NCBI GenBank assembly: GCA_026002815.1
Contig: BPGB01000005.1
Coordinates: 1 to 45,959, forward strand
From: Candidatus Woesearchaeota archaeon
GTDB lineage: Archaea; Nanobdellota; Nanobdellia; Woesearchaeales; UBA9642
DNA length: 45,959 bases
Direction of reading: 5' to 3'
A model generated the notes under the pieces. It saw only the letters and a program-made list of their open reading frames with translations, did no database searches and was not told the DNA's origin. A program made the position numbers and the translations under genes. Position 1 is the first letter of the stretch; each line of letters begins with the position of its first letter. This document shows, piece by piece, positions 31,763 to 39,628 of this stretch.

Positions 31763-32476
31763 TTAACTATTTGACATTTTATCTTTTAGAGCGCTGATTT
31801 TTCCAAAATCATATATTTTATCCCCTATTATGTAAACATTAAATGAATCTATATTTTCCAAATAGGGACTTAATAATTTTTCCCGTAGTATATCGGTTCC
31901 TTCTATTAACATGTTACATGAAGGCATAACTATTAGTTCTTTTTTCTTATAAAATCCTTTGAGAAAGCATTTATACTTTTCTGTTCGATAACCAAGGCTA
32001 ATTGTTATACTAGGATGCTCGTGGCCTATTATTATTGTTCTTATCTCTTTTTTATTAGCGTTGCTATTTATTAAATCTCCATGTGTTATTAATACATCTC
32101 CTATAATGTGTTCTTTCACTATTTTTTCTTCTGGTAGAATGTATTCAAGTACGTTGTCGTGGTTTCCTTTTATTATTATTATTTTACTAACTTTTTTCTT
32201 TAAATCTGTAATAAATTCCTTTACAACATATCTTTCCTTTAATGATAGTTTTCCAAAACTATGAACTAAATCTCCATTTAGTATTATTTTTTTTATAGAT
32301 TTTTTTACTATTGTGTTATTTATAATATGTGTTAGTTCAGAAACGTTTCCTTTAGGAATAAAAAAGCCCTGTTTGTGCAATGATTCTTCATACCCAAGAT
32401 GAATGTCTGATATTATTAAAGCATCTCCTATGATAAGGAATAAGTTTTCTGCCGCTATATTTTTTGAGAGTTTCAT
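31763..32476 (-). CDS. Calcineurin-like metallophosphoesterase
   Basis: A 237-residue phosphoesterase with all family metal motifs: ISDIHLGYE (Asp, His), LNGDLVHSFG (Asp), IKGNHDN (Asn, His), ITHGD (His) and IGHEHPSI (His). It resembles the archaeal group of single-domain phosphoesterases related to SbcD/YfcE, of which some stand beside helicase genes. It is convergent with nothing close and lies 33 bases after tfe on the same strand, so it is probably read with tfe. Substrate unknown. Confidence 0.88.
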   Translation of the reverse strand: MKLSKNIAAENLFLIIGDALIISDIHLGYEESLHKQGFFIPKGNVSELTHIINNTIVKKSIKKIILNGDLVHSFGKLSLKERYVVKEFITDLKKKVSKIIIIKGNHDNVLEYILPEEKIVKEHIIGDVLITHGDLINSNANKKEIRTIIIGHEHPSITISLGYRTEKYKCFLKGFYKKKELIVMPSCNMLIEGTDILREKLLSPYLENIDSFNVYIIGDKIYDFGKISALKDKMSNS

Positions 32477-32509
32477 AAGATGACATTTGTGTTACGTATT
32501 TTGATTTAG

Positions 32510-33109
32510 TCAACTTGTTAATTCTTTTATTCTTTGTTGTAAAAACTCTATAGTACGTTGATTATTTTGTTCATTCATTAATTCTCCGCATTCAGGACAT
32601 TTGAAATTAAACTCCATTGCCTTTTCAAAGTCCATTCTTGTGCAAGCATTTTTGCATAAGTAGAATGTCGATGAGGATTCTTTTTCCAAGCGTTCTTTTA
32701 ATCTTTTTAGTTTGTTTTGTTTTATTTTTTCATAAAGGAACGGTATGCTTTTTTCGTTAAAGTCCCAGTAGCAAATATACCATCCTTTTATTTTATCTTT
32801 CTTTCTTATAAATGTAAGTATGTTTTGTTCAAAAAGTTTATACATTAAATTTCTTGCTTTATGTATCTCTAGATTAAGATCGTTTGCTATTATGAATTCC
32901 GAAACTTTTGTTTTACCGATTAAATATAACACTATTGGTATTGCTTCCTCTCCAACTAATTCTCTTACTACTTCTTCTATTTTTTCTTTTTTTTCATTAG
33001 GTATTTTTTGAAATTTTATACTTTTATCTACTTTCTCATCTAATTCTGTCTTCTTGTTTGTTTTTCTGACTTCTTTCTTTGTTCGATTTTTAGTTTTAGA
33101 CTTTTTCAT
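32510..33109 (-). CDS. tfe: Transcription factor E, alpha subunit
   Basis: TFE alpha helps open the promoter during archaeal initiation and binds the polymerase clamp. The 199-residue protein has a basic N-terminal stretch (residues 1-35, unusual and Lys-rich), an extended winged helix (about 40-120: VRELVGEEAIPIVLYL, KVSEFIIANDLNLEIHKARNLMYKL, GWYICYWDF) and a zinc ribbon (YLCKNACTRMDF, FKCPECGELM), then a final helix. Order and spacing fit TFE/TFIIE alpha. tfb follows upstream on the same strand. Confidence 0.9.
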   Translation of the reverse strand: MKKSKTKNRTKKEVRKTNKKTELDEKVDKSIKFQKIPNEKKEKIEEVVRELVGEEAIPIVLYLIGKTKVSEFIIANDLNLEIHKARNLMYKLFEQNILTFIRKKDKIKGWYICYWDFNEKSIPFLYEKIKQNKLKRLKERLEKESSSTFYLCKNACTRMDFEKAMEFNFKCPECGELMNEQNNQRTIEFLQQRIKELTS

Positions 33110-33482
33110 TTATCTCTAATTTTTTCATACACGCAAAACCATAAGAACCAAAGTTCTTATAACCCCCTCCGTATAACTTTGGCAATATTAGTTTATAAAT
33201 TTTATGTTTTTTTAACTATTTTTTCTTATGGAGTAATCACTTGTTAGAGGTTATAATCTTATATCATGTAAATTAATGAATCTTATGAATGATATTGTTT
33301 AGAATAATATTGTTTAATCAATATTAAATTATAAACGATATTATCACGATAATAACTAGAAAAAAGTAATATTAATGAATAAAAAAGTATATCTGATAAT
33401 TAATAAACAATTAACCAATACTGAACAATTAAAATAAATTAATAAATAAATTAATTCTAATTGATAAAATTATTTAAACAGC
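33110..33482 (-). other. Leader and upstream region of tfe
   Basis: On the minus strand a TATA box ATTTATAAAC (33200-33191) predicts a transcript start near 33170 and a leader of about 60 bases. The leader holds an 8-bp hairpin (33141-33148 with 33153-33160, loop of four) and a GGAGGGGG tract before it. A 10-codon frame (MKKLEINEKV) begins before and overlaps the tfe start. The rest to 33482 is plain A/T. Confidence 0.5.
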
Positions 33483-34406
33483 TTATTCAGATTTCTTCTT
33501 TTTCTTACTCTTCTTTATTTCCTTTTCTAAGTCTAATTCATCTAAAAGCTCCTTATACCTGTTTCTTATAGTAACCTCTGTAACCCCTGCAACGTCAGCA
33601 ACCTCTCTTTGAGTTCTTTTTTCACCATTCATTAATGCTGCGACATATAATGCTGCTGCTGCAATACCTGTTGGACCTCTTCCTGAAGTTAATTCTATAC
33701 CCTGTGCTGATTCTATTATTTCGACAGCTTTACTCTGTGTTTCTGGACCGAGATTTAATGTTGATGCAAATCTAGCTATATAATCAGAGGGGTTGCTTGG
33801 TAAAATTGTTATTCCTAATTCTCTTGTTATAAACCTATATGTTCTTCCTATCTCTTTTTTCTCTATGTTAGACGCTTCAGATAACTCATCAAGCGTTCTT
33901 GGAACATCATGACGTCTACATGCAGCATATAGTGCGCCAGCAACAACAGACTCCATAGATCTGCCTCTTACTAATCCTTTTCTTACAGCTAAAGTATATA
34001 TTCTTGAACCTTCTTCCTCTACAGATTGTGGAAGTTTTAAGTAAGAAGAGACTCTTTTTAATTCTGCTAATGCAAGTTTAAGATTTCTCTCAATAGCAGT
34101 GCTTATTCTATTTTGCCATTTTCTTAGTCTGAAGAATTTATTTTTTCCTGCTTCGTCTAATTGATAAAGGTCTGCCTTTCTTCCAACATCAGTTCCTAAC
34201 CCTTGGTCGAACTGGGTGTAAGACATCGGAGCACCAGTTCTTCTTTTTCTTGCTGCAGCTTCGCTATCAACCTCTCTCCATTCTTGATCAAAATCAACCA
34301 TCTTTTCTTCTACTACAAGGCCACAATCCCTACAAGAAATCTCTCCTTTTTCTTTATTCCAAGCTAAATTAGTGCCTCCGCACTCGGGGCATTTTTTTAC
34401 ATACAT
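33483..34406 (-). CDS. tfb: Transcription initiation factor TFB
   Basis: Recruits RNA polymerase to TATA/BRE promoters. The 307-residue protein has a zinc ribbon (CPECGGTNLAWNKEKGE, then CRDCG), a B-finger/linker region (REVDSEAAARKRRTGAPMSY), and two cyclin repeats (about 110-205 and 205-295) with RGRSMESVVAGALYAACRR and SGRGPTGIAAAALYVAAL. The C-terminal helix-turn-helix TQREVADVAGVTEVTIRNRY recognises BRE. A strong AGGAGG site precedes the ATG. A Lys/Glu tail ends the protein. Confidence 0.96.
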   Translation of the reverse strand: MYVKKCPECGGTNLAWNKEKGEISCRDCGLVVEEKMVDFDQEWREVDSEAAARKRRTGAPMSYTQFDQGLGTDVGRKADLYQLDEAGKNKFFRLRKWQNRISTAIERNLKLALAELKRVSSYLKLPQSVEEEGSRIYTLAVRKGLVRGRSMESVVAGALYAACRRHDVPRTLDELSEASNIEKKEIGRTYRFITRELGITILPSNPSDYIARFASTLNLGPETQSKAVEIIESAQGIELTSGRGPTGIAAAALYVAALMNGEKRTQREVADVAGVTEVTIRNRYKELLDELDLEKEIKKSKKKKKSE

Positions 34407-34640
34407 TTTTAGCCTCCTAGCAATAAGTTTTAATCAAAGATTATATAATATTATCCCCCAACTTTTGCTAAAATATGATTAATTTTATAAAACAATGCGT
34501 TAATCATTTATAAATGTTTTGTTTTTTTTGAGAAAATTTTAAAAAATTTTTTCATATCTTATCTTTCTTAGAAGCCTATCTCTGTAATATCTATATTTGA
34601 AATTTTTTGAAAAATAAATAACTAATAATTTTAGTAAAGT

Positions 34641-34650
34641 TTTTATATAA
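34641..34650 (+). promoter_or_regulatory. TATA box of the 34670 pilin-like gene
   Basis: TTTTATATAA centred about 25-28 bases before the tandem ATG codons at 34670 and 34673, without a ribosome binding site, predicts a leaderless message. Confidence 0.55.
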
Positions 34651-34669
34651 GTTTTAGTAATATGTTTTA

Positions 34670-35095
34670 ATGATGAAAAAAAGAGGTATAGGACAATCTT
34701 GGTCTTTGGATATAATTCTCGCCTTTGTAATATTTATGTTAATAGTTGGAATATTCTACACTCTATTAACAAAAGATAGTAAAAAAGATAAAATAGGCAA
34801 CTCACAAATAGAAGCTACATTTCTTAGCGGTTCATTAGATGCTTCATCAGGAACAACTTCCAGTTTAACTATCATAGAAGACGGAGTAATAAATAAAGAA
34901 AAACTAAAACAATTATATTCTGAAAATTATACTGAAATAAAGAAAAAGTTTGGAATAAACGGCGATTTTTGCATTTATATAGTTGATCAGTATGGTAATC
35001 TAATTGTTGTAGACACAAACTCTGGAACAAGGAATGGATTCGGAAATGGGAATCTAACAATAAATGATAAACCATGTGGAAGCATAGTTTCTTAG
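34670..35095 (+). CDS. Pilin-like secreted protein, single membrane anchor
   Basis: A 141-residue protein with leader MMKKRGIGQSWSLD and a hydrophobic helix (residues about 13-34), then a polar ectodomain with KFGINGDFCIYIVDQYGNLIVV and two cysteines (GDFC and KPCG), probably a disulfide. The basic start, Gly-Gln before the helix, and short globular end are a common layout of DPANN pilin-like proteins. Not similar to the pilins at 3502-4923. Role unknown. Confidence 0.65.
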   Translation: MMKKRGIGQSWSLDIILAFVIFMLIVGIFYTLLTKDSKKDKIGNSQIEATFLSGSLDASSGTTSSLTIIEDGVINKEKLKQLYSENYTEIKKKFGINGDFCIYIVDQYGNLIVVDTNSGTRNGFGNGNLTINDKPCGSIVS

Positions 35096-35248
35096 AATCT
35101 TTTAATTTATATAATGAATATTGCCTAATAATAAATTTTTCTCATATCGTTTTTTCTTTTTTTCTATTTTTTCTATTTTTTTTAACATACTAAGTAATAT
35201 AAGACATTATAAACAAAAATTTTTAAACTAGAAAAAATATTTTTCATA

Positions 35249-35762
35249 ATGAACGAAATATACATTCCATTGATAATGCTTATTGCTTTTTTAGTAGCTT
35301 ATATTCTTTGTAAAATTACTTTTGAAGAGTTTTTGGAAATAACTATATATGTTAAGTACTTTTTTTTGTTTTTTGGAGCATTAACATTAAGCGTTGCCTT
35401 TTATCAATTATTGAAAATTTATTTAAGGCCTACTAAATTAATTTTTCCTCTTGAATTGCTTCTTTCAGTAGTGTTTTTTCTTTTCTATAATTGCTTTTTT
35501 TTATTTTTATAGTGTTAAAGATAATAATAAAAAAACTCAAGCTTATTTTTTAATATGTAGCGGTCTTGTTTTTTTCTTTCTAGATGATATTTTTTTATTT
35601 TCTTCACTTCTTTTCATTAGTATTATTCTAAATGTTACCATTAATTATGATAGAAAATTCATAAAAAATATTTATCCTTTTTTTTATTTTCTTTTTGCTT
35701 CTGCAATTTCATTTTTTTTAAAAGTTATATTTATAAAAACATTTTACCAACCAATCATTTGA
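35249..35762 (+). CDS. Multi-pass membrane protein, unknown, one frameshift
   Basis: From ATG 35249 the frame encodes three hydrophobic helices and stops at 35512; shifting in the T8 run at 35495-35502 continues it with YSVKDNNKKTQAYF and two or three further helices, ending IKTFYQPII at TGA 35762. About 170 residues, Phe/Leu/Ile rich, no known motif. Its end overlaps the first two bases of tRNA-Arg, whose TATA box lies inside the last codons. Join is supported by continued membrane-protein composition only, so confidence is modest. Confidence 0.5.
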
Positions 35763-35832
35763 GGATGTAGTATAGTGGATAGTATACGGGTTTGCGGAAC
35801 CTGTGACCTGGGTTCGATTCCCAGCATCCTCA
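35761..35832 (+). tRNA. tRNA-Arg (GCG)
   Basis: Acceptor GAGGATG/CATCCTC with discriminator A; anticodon stem CGGGT/ACCTG around loop TTGCGGA, anticodon GCG; T arm CTGGGTTCGATTCCCAG. No intron, no encoded CCA. A TATA box (about 35727-35739) lies 28 bases upstream, inside the end of the preceding membrane gene. Confidence 0.95.
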
Positions 35833-36421
35833 TAATTCATTCTTTTATTTCCTTCAGTTTATAATTTATTTTTTCATTACAATATTAATCCTTCATTAAA
35901 CATATTACTAATTATTAGATTTCGTCTATTAATTAATTCGATATACTCTTTCAATTTAAGGCGTTCTTTTAATTTAATATATTATTAAATTTTTGATACA
36001 GTTTAAAATAAGTGATATTTTTTATCGTCGATATTTTATAGTTGTTCCACTTTTTTCGACTGAAAAATAAATCAATAACTATTTAAACTAAAAAGTGTAA
36101 GGTTAATTTGGGGTGATAATTTATAATTATTATTAATATTATATAAATTTATTAATAAATTATAAAAAAATAATTTTTTAGATAAAAATAATTTTAAGAA
36201 AAATAGATAATCAAAAAATATTTAAATAAAAACGATTTTTGAAAATATACATTTAAAAAATGTTTTTTGAAAATAAATATTCAAAAATAACCTTTATAGT
36301 ATATTGGTTCATTAATTTATATGCTGATAATGTAATTATAAATTAATAATAACATAATATATATTAATATAATAATAAAATAATAATAAAATATTAATAT
36401 CATACTAATAACATAAAGCAG
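35833..36421. other. AT-rich region, no gene seen
   Basis: About 590 bases of A/T sequence. I find no open frame with a start site, no tRNA and no clear RNA fold. A GGGGTGAT site near 36112 has no usable start codon after it. Confidence 0.5.
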
Positions 36422-36466
36422 ACATCGATAATATCAACATCGATAATATCAACATCGATAATATCA
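36422..36466 (+). repeat. Three perfect tandem 15-bp repeats before a winged-helix gene
   Basis: ACATCGATAATATCA occurs at 36422-36436, 36437-36451 and 36452-36466. Each copy contains the palindrome ATCGAT. A related ACGATATTGATACC follows. The array ends 54 bases before the start of a winged-helix regulator, the expected place for operator sites. Confidence 0.85.
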
Positions 36467-36520
36467 AATACGATATTGATACCATCAAATATCTATAAAA
36501 TATAAAAAAAAGAGTGGAAA

Positions 36521-36793
36521 ATGGTTAAAAACAAAAAAATTTTTGATGTATTCATTAGAGAAAAACCAGCAATGATGCTTGTAAATATGCTGAATTCCAC
36601 ATCAGATGTTTATGGTTCTACACTTGCTAAAAGCGTTGATTGCACGTATTCTCATGTTGTTAAAATATTACAAGAAATGGAAGATGCTGGGCTTGTCAAT
36701 TTTGAAAAAACAGGAAGATTAAAGATTTTAAAACTAACAAAAAAGGGAGAAGAAGTAGCAAAACATTTAGACGCAATTAGGAATGCACTATGA
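36521..36793 (+). CDS. Winged-helix DNA-binding protein (MarR-like)
   Basis: A 90-residue single-domain protein: helix EKPAMMLVNMLN, helix-turn-helix SDVYGSTLAKSVDCTYSHVVKILQEMEDAGLV and wing NFEKTGRLKILKLTKKG, then a short helix. Many archaeal regulators of this size bind as dimers. The triple 15-bp repeat upstream is a likely binding site, suggesting autoregulation. The recognition helix would be TYSHVVKILQEM. Confidence 0.82.
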   Translation: MVKNKKIFDVFIREKPAMMLVNMLNSTSDVYGSTLAKSVDCTYSHVVKILQEMEDAGLVNFEKTGRLKILKLTKKGEEVAKHLDAIRNAL

Positions 36794-37362
36794 TTTTGTA
36801 GTGTAACAATTATAAAATAATAATTATTTACTTCTACTTTATGATTCTATTATAATTATAAAATAATACTCAGTATAACACTTTATTACAACAATAATTA
36901 TTATTTTTTTCAAAATATCAAATAATAGAATCATACAGAATTATAAGGAATGGCATTATAAAAAAATTATTTTCTATAAAAAAATTCAACAAAATATGCA
37001 CATTAACTTTAAATACATAAAATGATAACATAAAATATTAAACTTAAATACTATTGATATAAAATATTAAATTATTGTCATACTAGAAAAATAAGTAATC
37101 TAAAAAAGACTAAAAAAATAGAAAAAATACAAAAAGTACTGCAATAGTCTTAATAACCAAAAATCATTTAAATAAGCTTTAAAAACAATACTTTTTTAAA
37201 TTGTTTAAAATTTCATCAAGAATACATTATAATACAATATACGTGATATACTGTAAATACTAAAATGTATTAATGCCTGATAAATAATCTATACATATAT
37301 TATATAAGCAAGATAACAAGCATAAGTTTTATAATATAAGTTATGTTATTAAAGCAACAAGC
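36794..37362. other. AT-rich region with a 14-bp inverted repeat
   Basis: TATGATTCTATTAT (36840-36853) is repeated in inverted form at 36922-36935, with 68 bases between. A smaller hairpin CACTA/TAGTG surrounds the stop codon of the winged-helix gene at about 36786-36803. From 36960 on the sequence is plain A/T up to the tRNA promoter. No ORF found. Confidence 0.6.
37326..37338 (+). promoter_or_regulatory. TATA box of the tRNA cluster
   Basis: GTTTTATAATATA lies about 27-30 bases before tRNA-Val (37363). No other TATA box with room for initiation stands between the next genes closely enough to be certain, so Val to Glu and the L41e-like gene may share this promoter in part. Confidence 0.5.
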
Positions 37363-37435
37363 GGGCTCATAGTCTAGTGGCTATGACGTCTCCCTTACAC
37401 GGAGAAGGTCGCCAGTTCGAATCTGGCTGGGCCCA
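37363..37435 (+). tRNA. tRNA-Val (UAC)
   Basis: Acceptor GGGCTCA/TGGGCCC with one G-U pair and discriminator A; anticodon stem TCTCC/GGAGA with loop CTTACAC, anticodon TAC; T arm GCCAGTTCGAATCTGGC. No intron, no encoded CCA. Confidence 0.95.
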
Positions 37436-37523
37436 TACATTTTTAATCAAAAATCATAAAAAATATAATAGAAAAACAGAAAAAAAAGAACAGAAAATAA
37501 TAATATCAAAACAGAAATATTAT

Positions 37524-37616
37524 GCGATCGTAGTTAAATGGTATAATACGGCCTTGCCAAGAATTTTATGAAAACGCAAATAGGCTGTGTCGCGGGTTCG
37601 ATTCCCGCCGATCGCA
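37524..37616 (+). tRNA. tRNA-Gly (GCC) with 22-base intron
   Basis: Acceptor GCGATCG/CGATCGC; T arm GCGGGTTCGATTCCCGC; anticodon stem CGGCC/GGCTG with anticodon GCC. The intron is 37560-37581, at the standard position 37/38: TTGC (37554-37557) pairs with GCAA (37576-37579), and CAA and ATA form the two three-base bulges of a canonical bulge-helix-bulge. Confidence 0.93.
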
Positions 37617-37629
37617 TTGAGCAAAAACT

Positions 37630-37740
37630 GAGCCCGTAGCTCAGCCTGGTTAGAGTGCTGGTCTTATATGACCTTCATCCGTTTTTGGATGAAATCTCTA
37701 AGTAAGCCAGTGGTCCCGAGTTCAAATCTCGGCGGGCTCA
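37630..37740 (+). tRNA. tRNA-Ile (UAU) with 36-base intron
   Basis: Acceptor GAGCCCG/CGGGCTC; T arm CCGAGTTCAAATCTCGG; anticodon stem CTGGT/GCCAG. The intron is 37669-37704: CTTA (37663-37666) pairs with TAAG (37699-37702), bulges TAT and TAA, cut after the second base of each. The spliced loop is CTTATAA, anticodon TAT. The intron carries a 7-bp hairpin TTCATCC/GGATGAA. A UAU anticodon would read AUA directly; most archaea use CAU with agmatidine. Confidence 0.88.
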
Positions 37741-37748
37741 TCAATAAG

Positions 37749-37868
37749 GCTCCGGTGGTGTAGTCCGGCCAATCATCTCGGATTTTCGAGTCTTGTTCGA
37801 AGATCTATTTTGATGTTACGGACATTCAAAAAAATCCGATGACCCGGGTTCAAATCCCGGCCGGAGCA
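37749..37868 (+). tRNA. tRNA-Glu (UUC) with 45-base intron
   Basis: Acceptor GCTCCGG/CCGGAGC; the D arm and T arm (CCCGGGTTCAAATCCCGG) match archaeal tRNA-Glu. Anticodon stem TCGGA/TCCGA, anticodon TTC. Intron 37789-37833: TTTT (37783-37786) pairs with AAAA (37828-37831), with bulges CGA and AAA. The spliced length is 75 bases. Confidence 0.9.
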
Positions 37869-37893
37869 TTTTATTTTTTAAGGAGGAACAATA

Positions 37894-37998
37894 ATGAAGC
37901 GAAGTTCAAGACGTTGGAAAAAGAAAAGACAAATGAGATGGAAGTGGCAGAGAAAAAGAATGAAGAAAGAAAAGAGAAAGAGAAATGCTAGAAAATAA
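37894..37998 (+). CDS. Ribosomal protein eL41-like micro-protein
   Basis: A 34-residue, extremely basic peptide (MKRSSRRWKKKRQMRWKWQ...). It fits eL41, the smallest ribosomal protein (about 25 residues in yeast, W-x-KKR-x-R-R pattern in a single helix): RWKKKRQMRW, then KRMKKEKRKRNARK. It has no acidic residue but one Glu. The AAGGAGG site at 37880-37886 is one of the strongest in the window. It starts 25 bases after tRNA-Glu, leaving no room for its own TATA box, so it is likely read with the tRNAs. eL41 sits at the subunit interface in eukaryotes and is often missed by annotation. Confidence 0.8.
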   Translation: MKRSSRRWKKKRQMRWKWQRKRMKKEKRKRNARK

Positions 37999-38086
37999 AA
38001 TAACTCTCTATAATAAAAAACATATGATAAAAAATATTAAATACAAATGTATACTACATTTATAATTTAAAATAACATGTATAATA

Positions 38087-38100
38087 ATATTTATATATTA
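38087..38100 (+). promoter_or_regulatory. TATA box of scpA, leaderless start
   Basis: ATATTTATATATTA centred about 26 bases before ATG 38120; no ribosome binding site lies between. Confidence 0.55.
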
Positions 38101-38119
38101 TTCTTTTCTTTGTAATACT

Positions 38120-38905
38120 ATGGCAAAAAAATTAAGTGATGAGGAAAAAATTACTAGAAAAAAGAAAAAAGAGGCTATAGAAGAAACTAGTTCTAAAGTA
38201 TTCAACTTATTATTTGTAGAGGATGAACTTTCATGGAAAGATTTGATATACAAACTTATTGAAGAAGAAAACATGGATCCTTGGGATATTGATATATCCA
38301 TACTTTCTCAAAAATTTCTTGAAATGCTGAAAAAACTTAAAGAATTAGATTTTAGAATATCTGGAAAAATGGTTTTAGCATCTGCTATATTATTGAAAAT
38401 GAAATCAGATATTCTTTTAGAACAAGACATTGCAAAATTCAATAATATGATTAATAATGTTGAAGAAAACATGCCATTAGATAACATGGATAATAATACA
38501 GGAAATAATGCTATCGAAATGCCTAAAATTTATCCTAAAACACCACAACCTAGAAAAAGAAAAGTCTCAGTTTATGATTTGGTTAATGCCTTAGAAAAAG
38601 CATTGGAAGTTGAATCAAAAAGAAGGAGATATTATGCTGATAATAAAAAGATTAATATAACTATTCCAGAAAAAAATTTCGATTTAGGAAAAGCAATGAC
38701 GAGTGTTTATCAAAAAGTGGAAAAACACTATTCTAAAAAAAATACCCGATTATTAACTTTTGAAGACTTAATCATAAGTGATTCCAAGAAAGACAAGGTT
38801 CTAACATTTGTTCCATTACTTCATCTAGACACATTAAGAAAGATTGATTTAGAGCAAGAAAATCATTTTGATACCATTTTTGTTAAGATGGCTTCAAAAG
38901 ATTAA
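38120..38905 (+). CDS. scpA: Segregation and condensation protein A (kleisin)
   Basis: ScpA links the heads of SMC in the chromosome-organising complex. The 261-residue protein starts with a Lys-rich 25-residue lead, then the N-terminal kleisin domain (WKDLIYKLIEEENMDPWDIDI, LSQKFLEMLKKL, RISGKMVLASAILLKMKSD, all typical), a disordered Asn-rich linker with PKTPQPRKRKVSV, and a C-terminal winged helix (about 200-255: KKDKVLTFVPLLHLDTLRKIDL). SMC and ScpB are not in the window. The next gene, eif6, follows at 51 bases. Confidence 0.88.
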   Translation: MAKKLSDEEKITRKKKKEAIEETSSKVFNLLFVEDELSWKDLIYKLIEEENMDPWDIDISILSQKFLEMLKKLKELDFRISGKMVLASAILLKMKSDILLEQDIAKFNNMINNVEENMPLDNMDNNTGNNAIEMPKIYPKTPQPRKRKVSVYDLVNALEKALEVESKRRRYYADNKKINITIPEKNFDLGKAMTSVYQKVEKHYSKKNTRLLTFEDLIISDSKKDKVLTFVPLLHLDTLRKIDLEQENHFDTIFVKMASKD

Positions 38906-38926
38906 AAATAATGATTTATAGCAAAA

Positions 38927-38936
38927 ATTTATAAAA
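38927..38936 (+). promoter_or_regulatory. TATA box of eif6, leaderless start
   Basis: ATTTATAAAA centred about 26 bases before ATG 38957; no ribosome binding site between. Confidence 0.55.
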
Positions 38937-38956
38937 TACATTTATTTTCTTCGAAT

Positions 38957-39628
38957 ATGAAAAGGGAACATGTTTTAATAACAAGTTTTAATGGCAATCC
39001 AAATGTAGGACTCTATGGATATGCTAATGATAAGTATTGCCTTATAGGTACTGAGGTTCCCGATAAAATCTATAAAAAAATAGAAGAAATACTGGCTGTT
39101 AAAGTTATTCCCATAACTATAGCAGGCACTTCCTTAATAGGTGTTTTCGTAAATGGGAATTCTAAAAAATTATTAGTACCTAACATAATTTTTCCACATG
39201 AAATTGCCATCTTAGAAAAAAACAAGATACCTTTTGCTATAATAGATACAAAATATACCTGCTTAGGAAACAATATGATAATAACAGAAAAATCAGGAAT
39301 AGTAAGTAATGATTATGGTGTTAAAGATATAAAGCAAATTAATCAAGCTCTCGGTTTTGAAGTTGTGAAAGCAAAGATAGCAAGTCATAATACACTAGGA
39401 AGTCTTGCTGTACATACAAAAAAAAGCATACTATGTCATCATGACATATCTGAAGAAGAAGCAAAAACATTACAGAAAATACTTAATCTTGAAGTACATA
39501 CAGGAACTGTTAATATGGGAAGTCCATTTATAGGTGCAGGAATATTGTGTAATAGCAAGGGAATGATTATAGGAGAAATGAGCGGAGGGCCTGAGATTAT
39601 AAATGCAGATCAGGTGTTATTTAAATGA
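38957..39628 (+). CDS. eif6: Translation initiation factor 6
   Basis: aIF6 binds the large subunit and keeps the subunits apart. The 223-residue length and fivefold repeated beta-alpha units (pentein fold) are normal. Seen: NPNVGLYGYANDKYCLIG at the start, GTSLIGVFVNGNSKKLLVP, GNNMIITEKSGIVS, HNTLGSLAVHTKKSILCH and MGSPFIGAGILCNSKGMIIG near the end. The stop overlaps the pfdA start (ATGA), a conserved archaeal pairing. The eL18a gene that often lies between is absent. Confidence 0.95.
   Translation: MKREHVLITSFNGNPNVGLYGYANDKYCLIGTEVPDKIYKKIEEILAVKVIPITIAGTSLIGVFVNGNSKKLLVPNIIFPHEIAILEKNKIPFAIIDTKYTCLGNNMIITEKSGIVSNDYGVKDIKQINQALGFEVVKAKIASHNTLGSLAVHTKKSILCHHDISEEEAKTLQKILNLEVHTGTVNMGSPFIGAGILCNSKGMIIGEMSGGPEIINADQVLFK

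Noticed and set aside
36422-36466. CRISPR-like array
   Set aside because: The 15-bp units abut without spacers and no cas gene is near; this is a tandem repeat.
37441-37523. Open frame running from tRNA-Val into tRNA-Gly (37377-37571)
   Set aside because: It starts inside tRNA-Val and ends inside the tRNA-Gly intron; chance frame.
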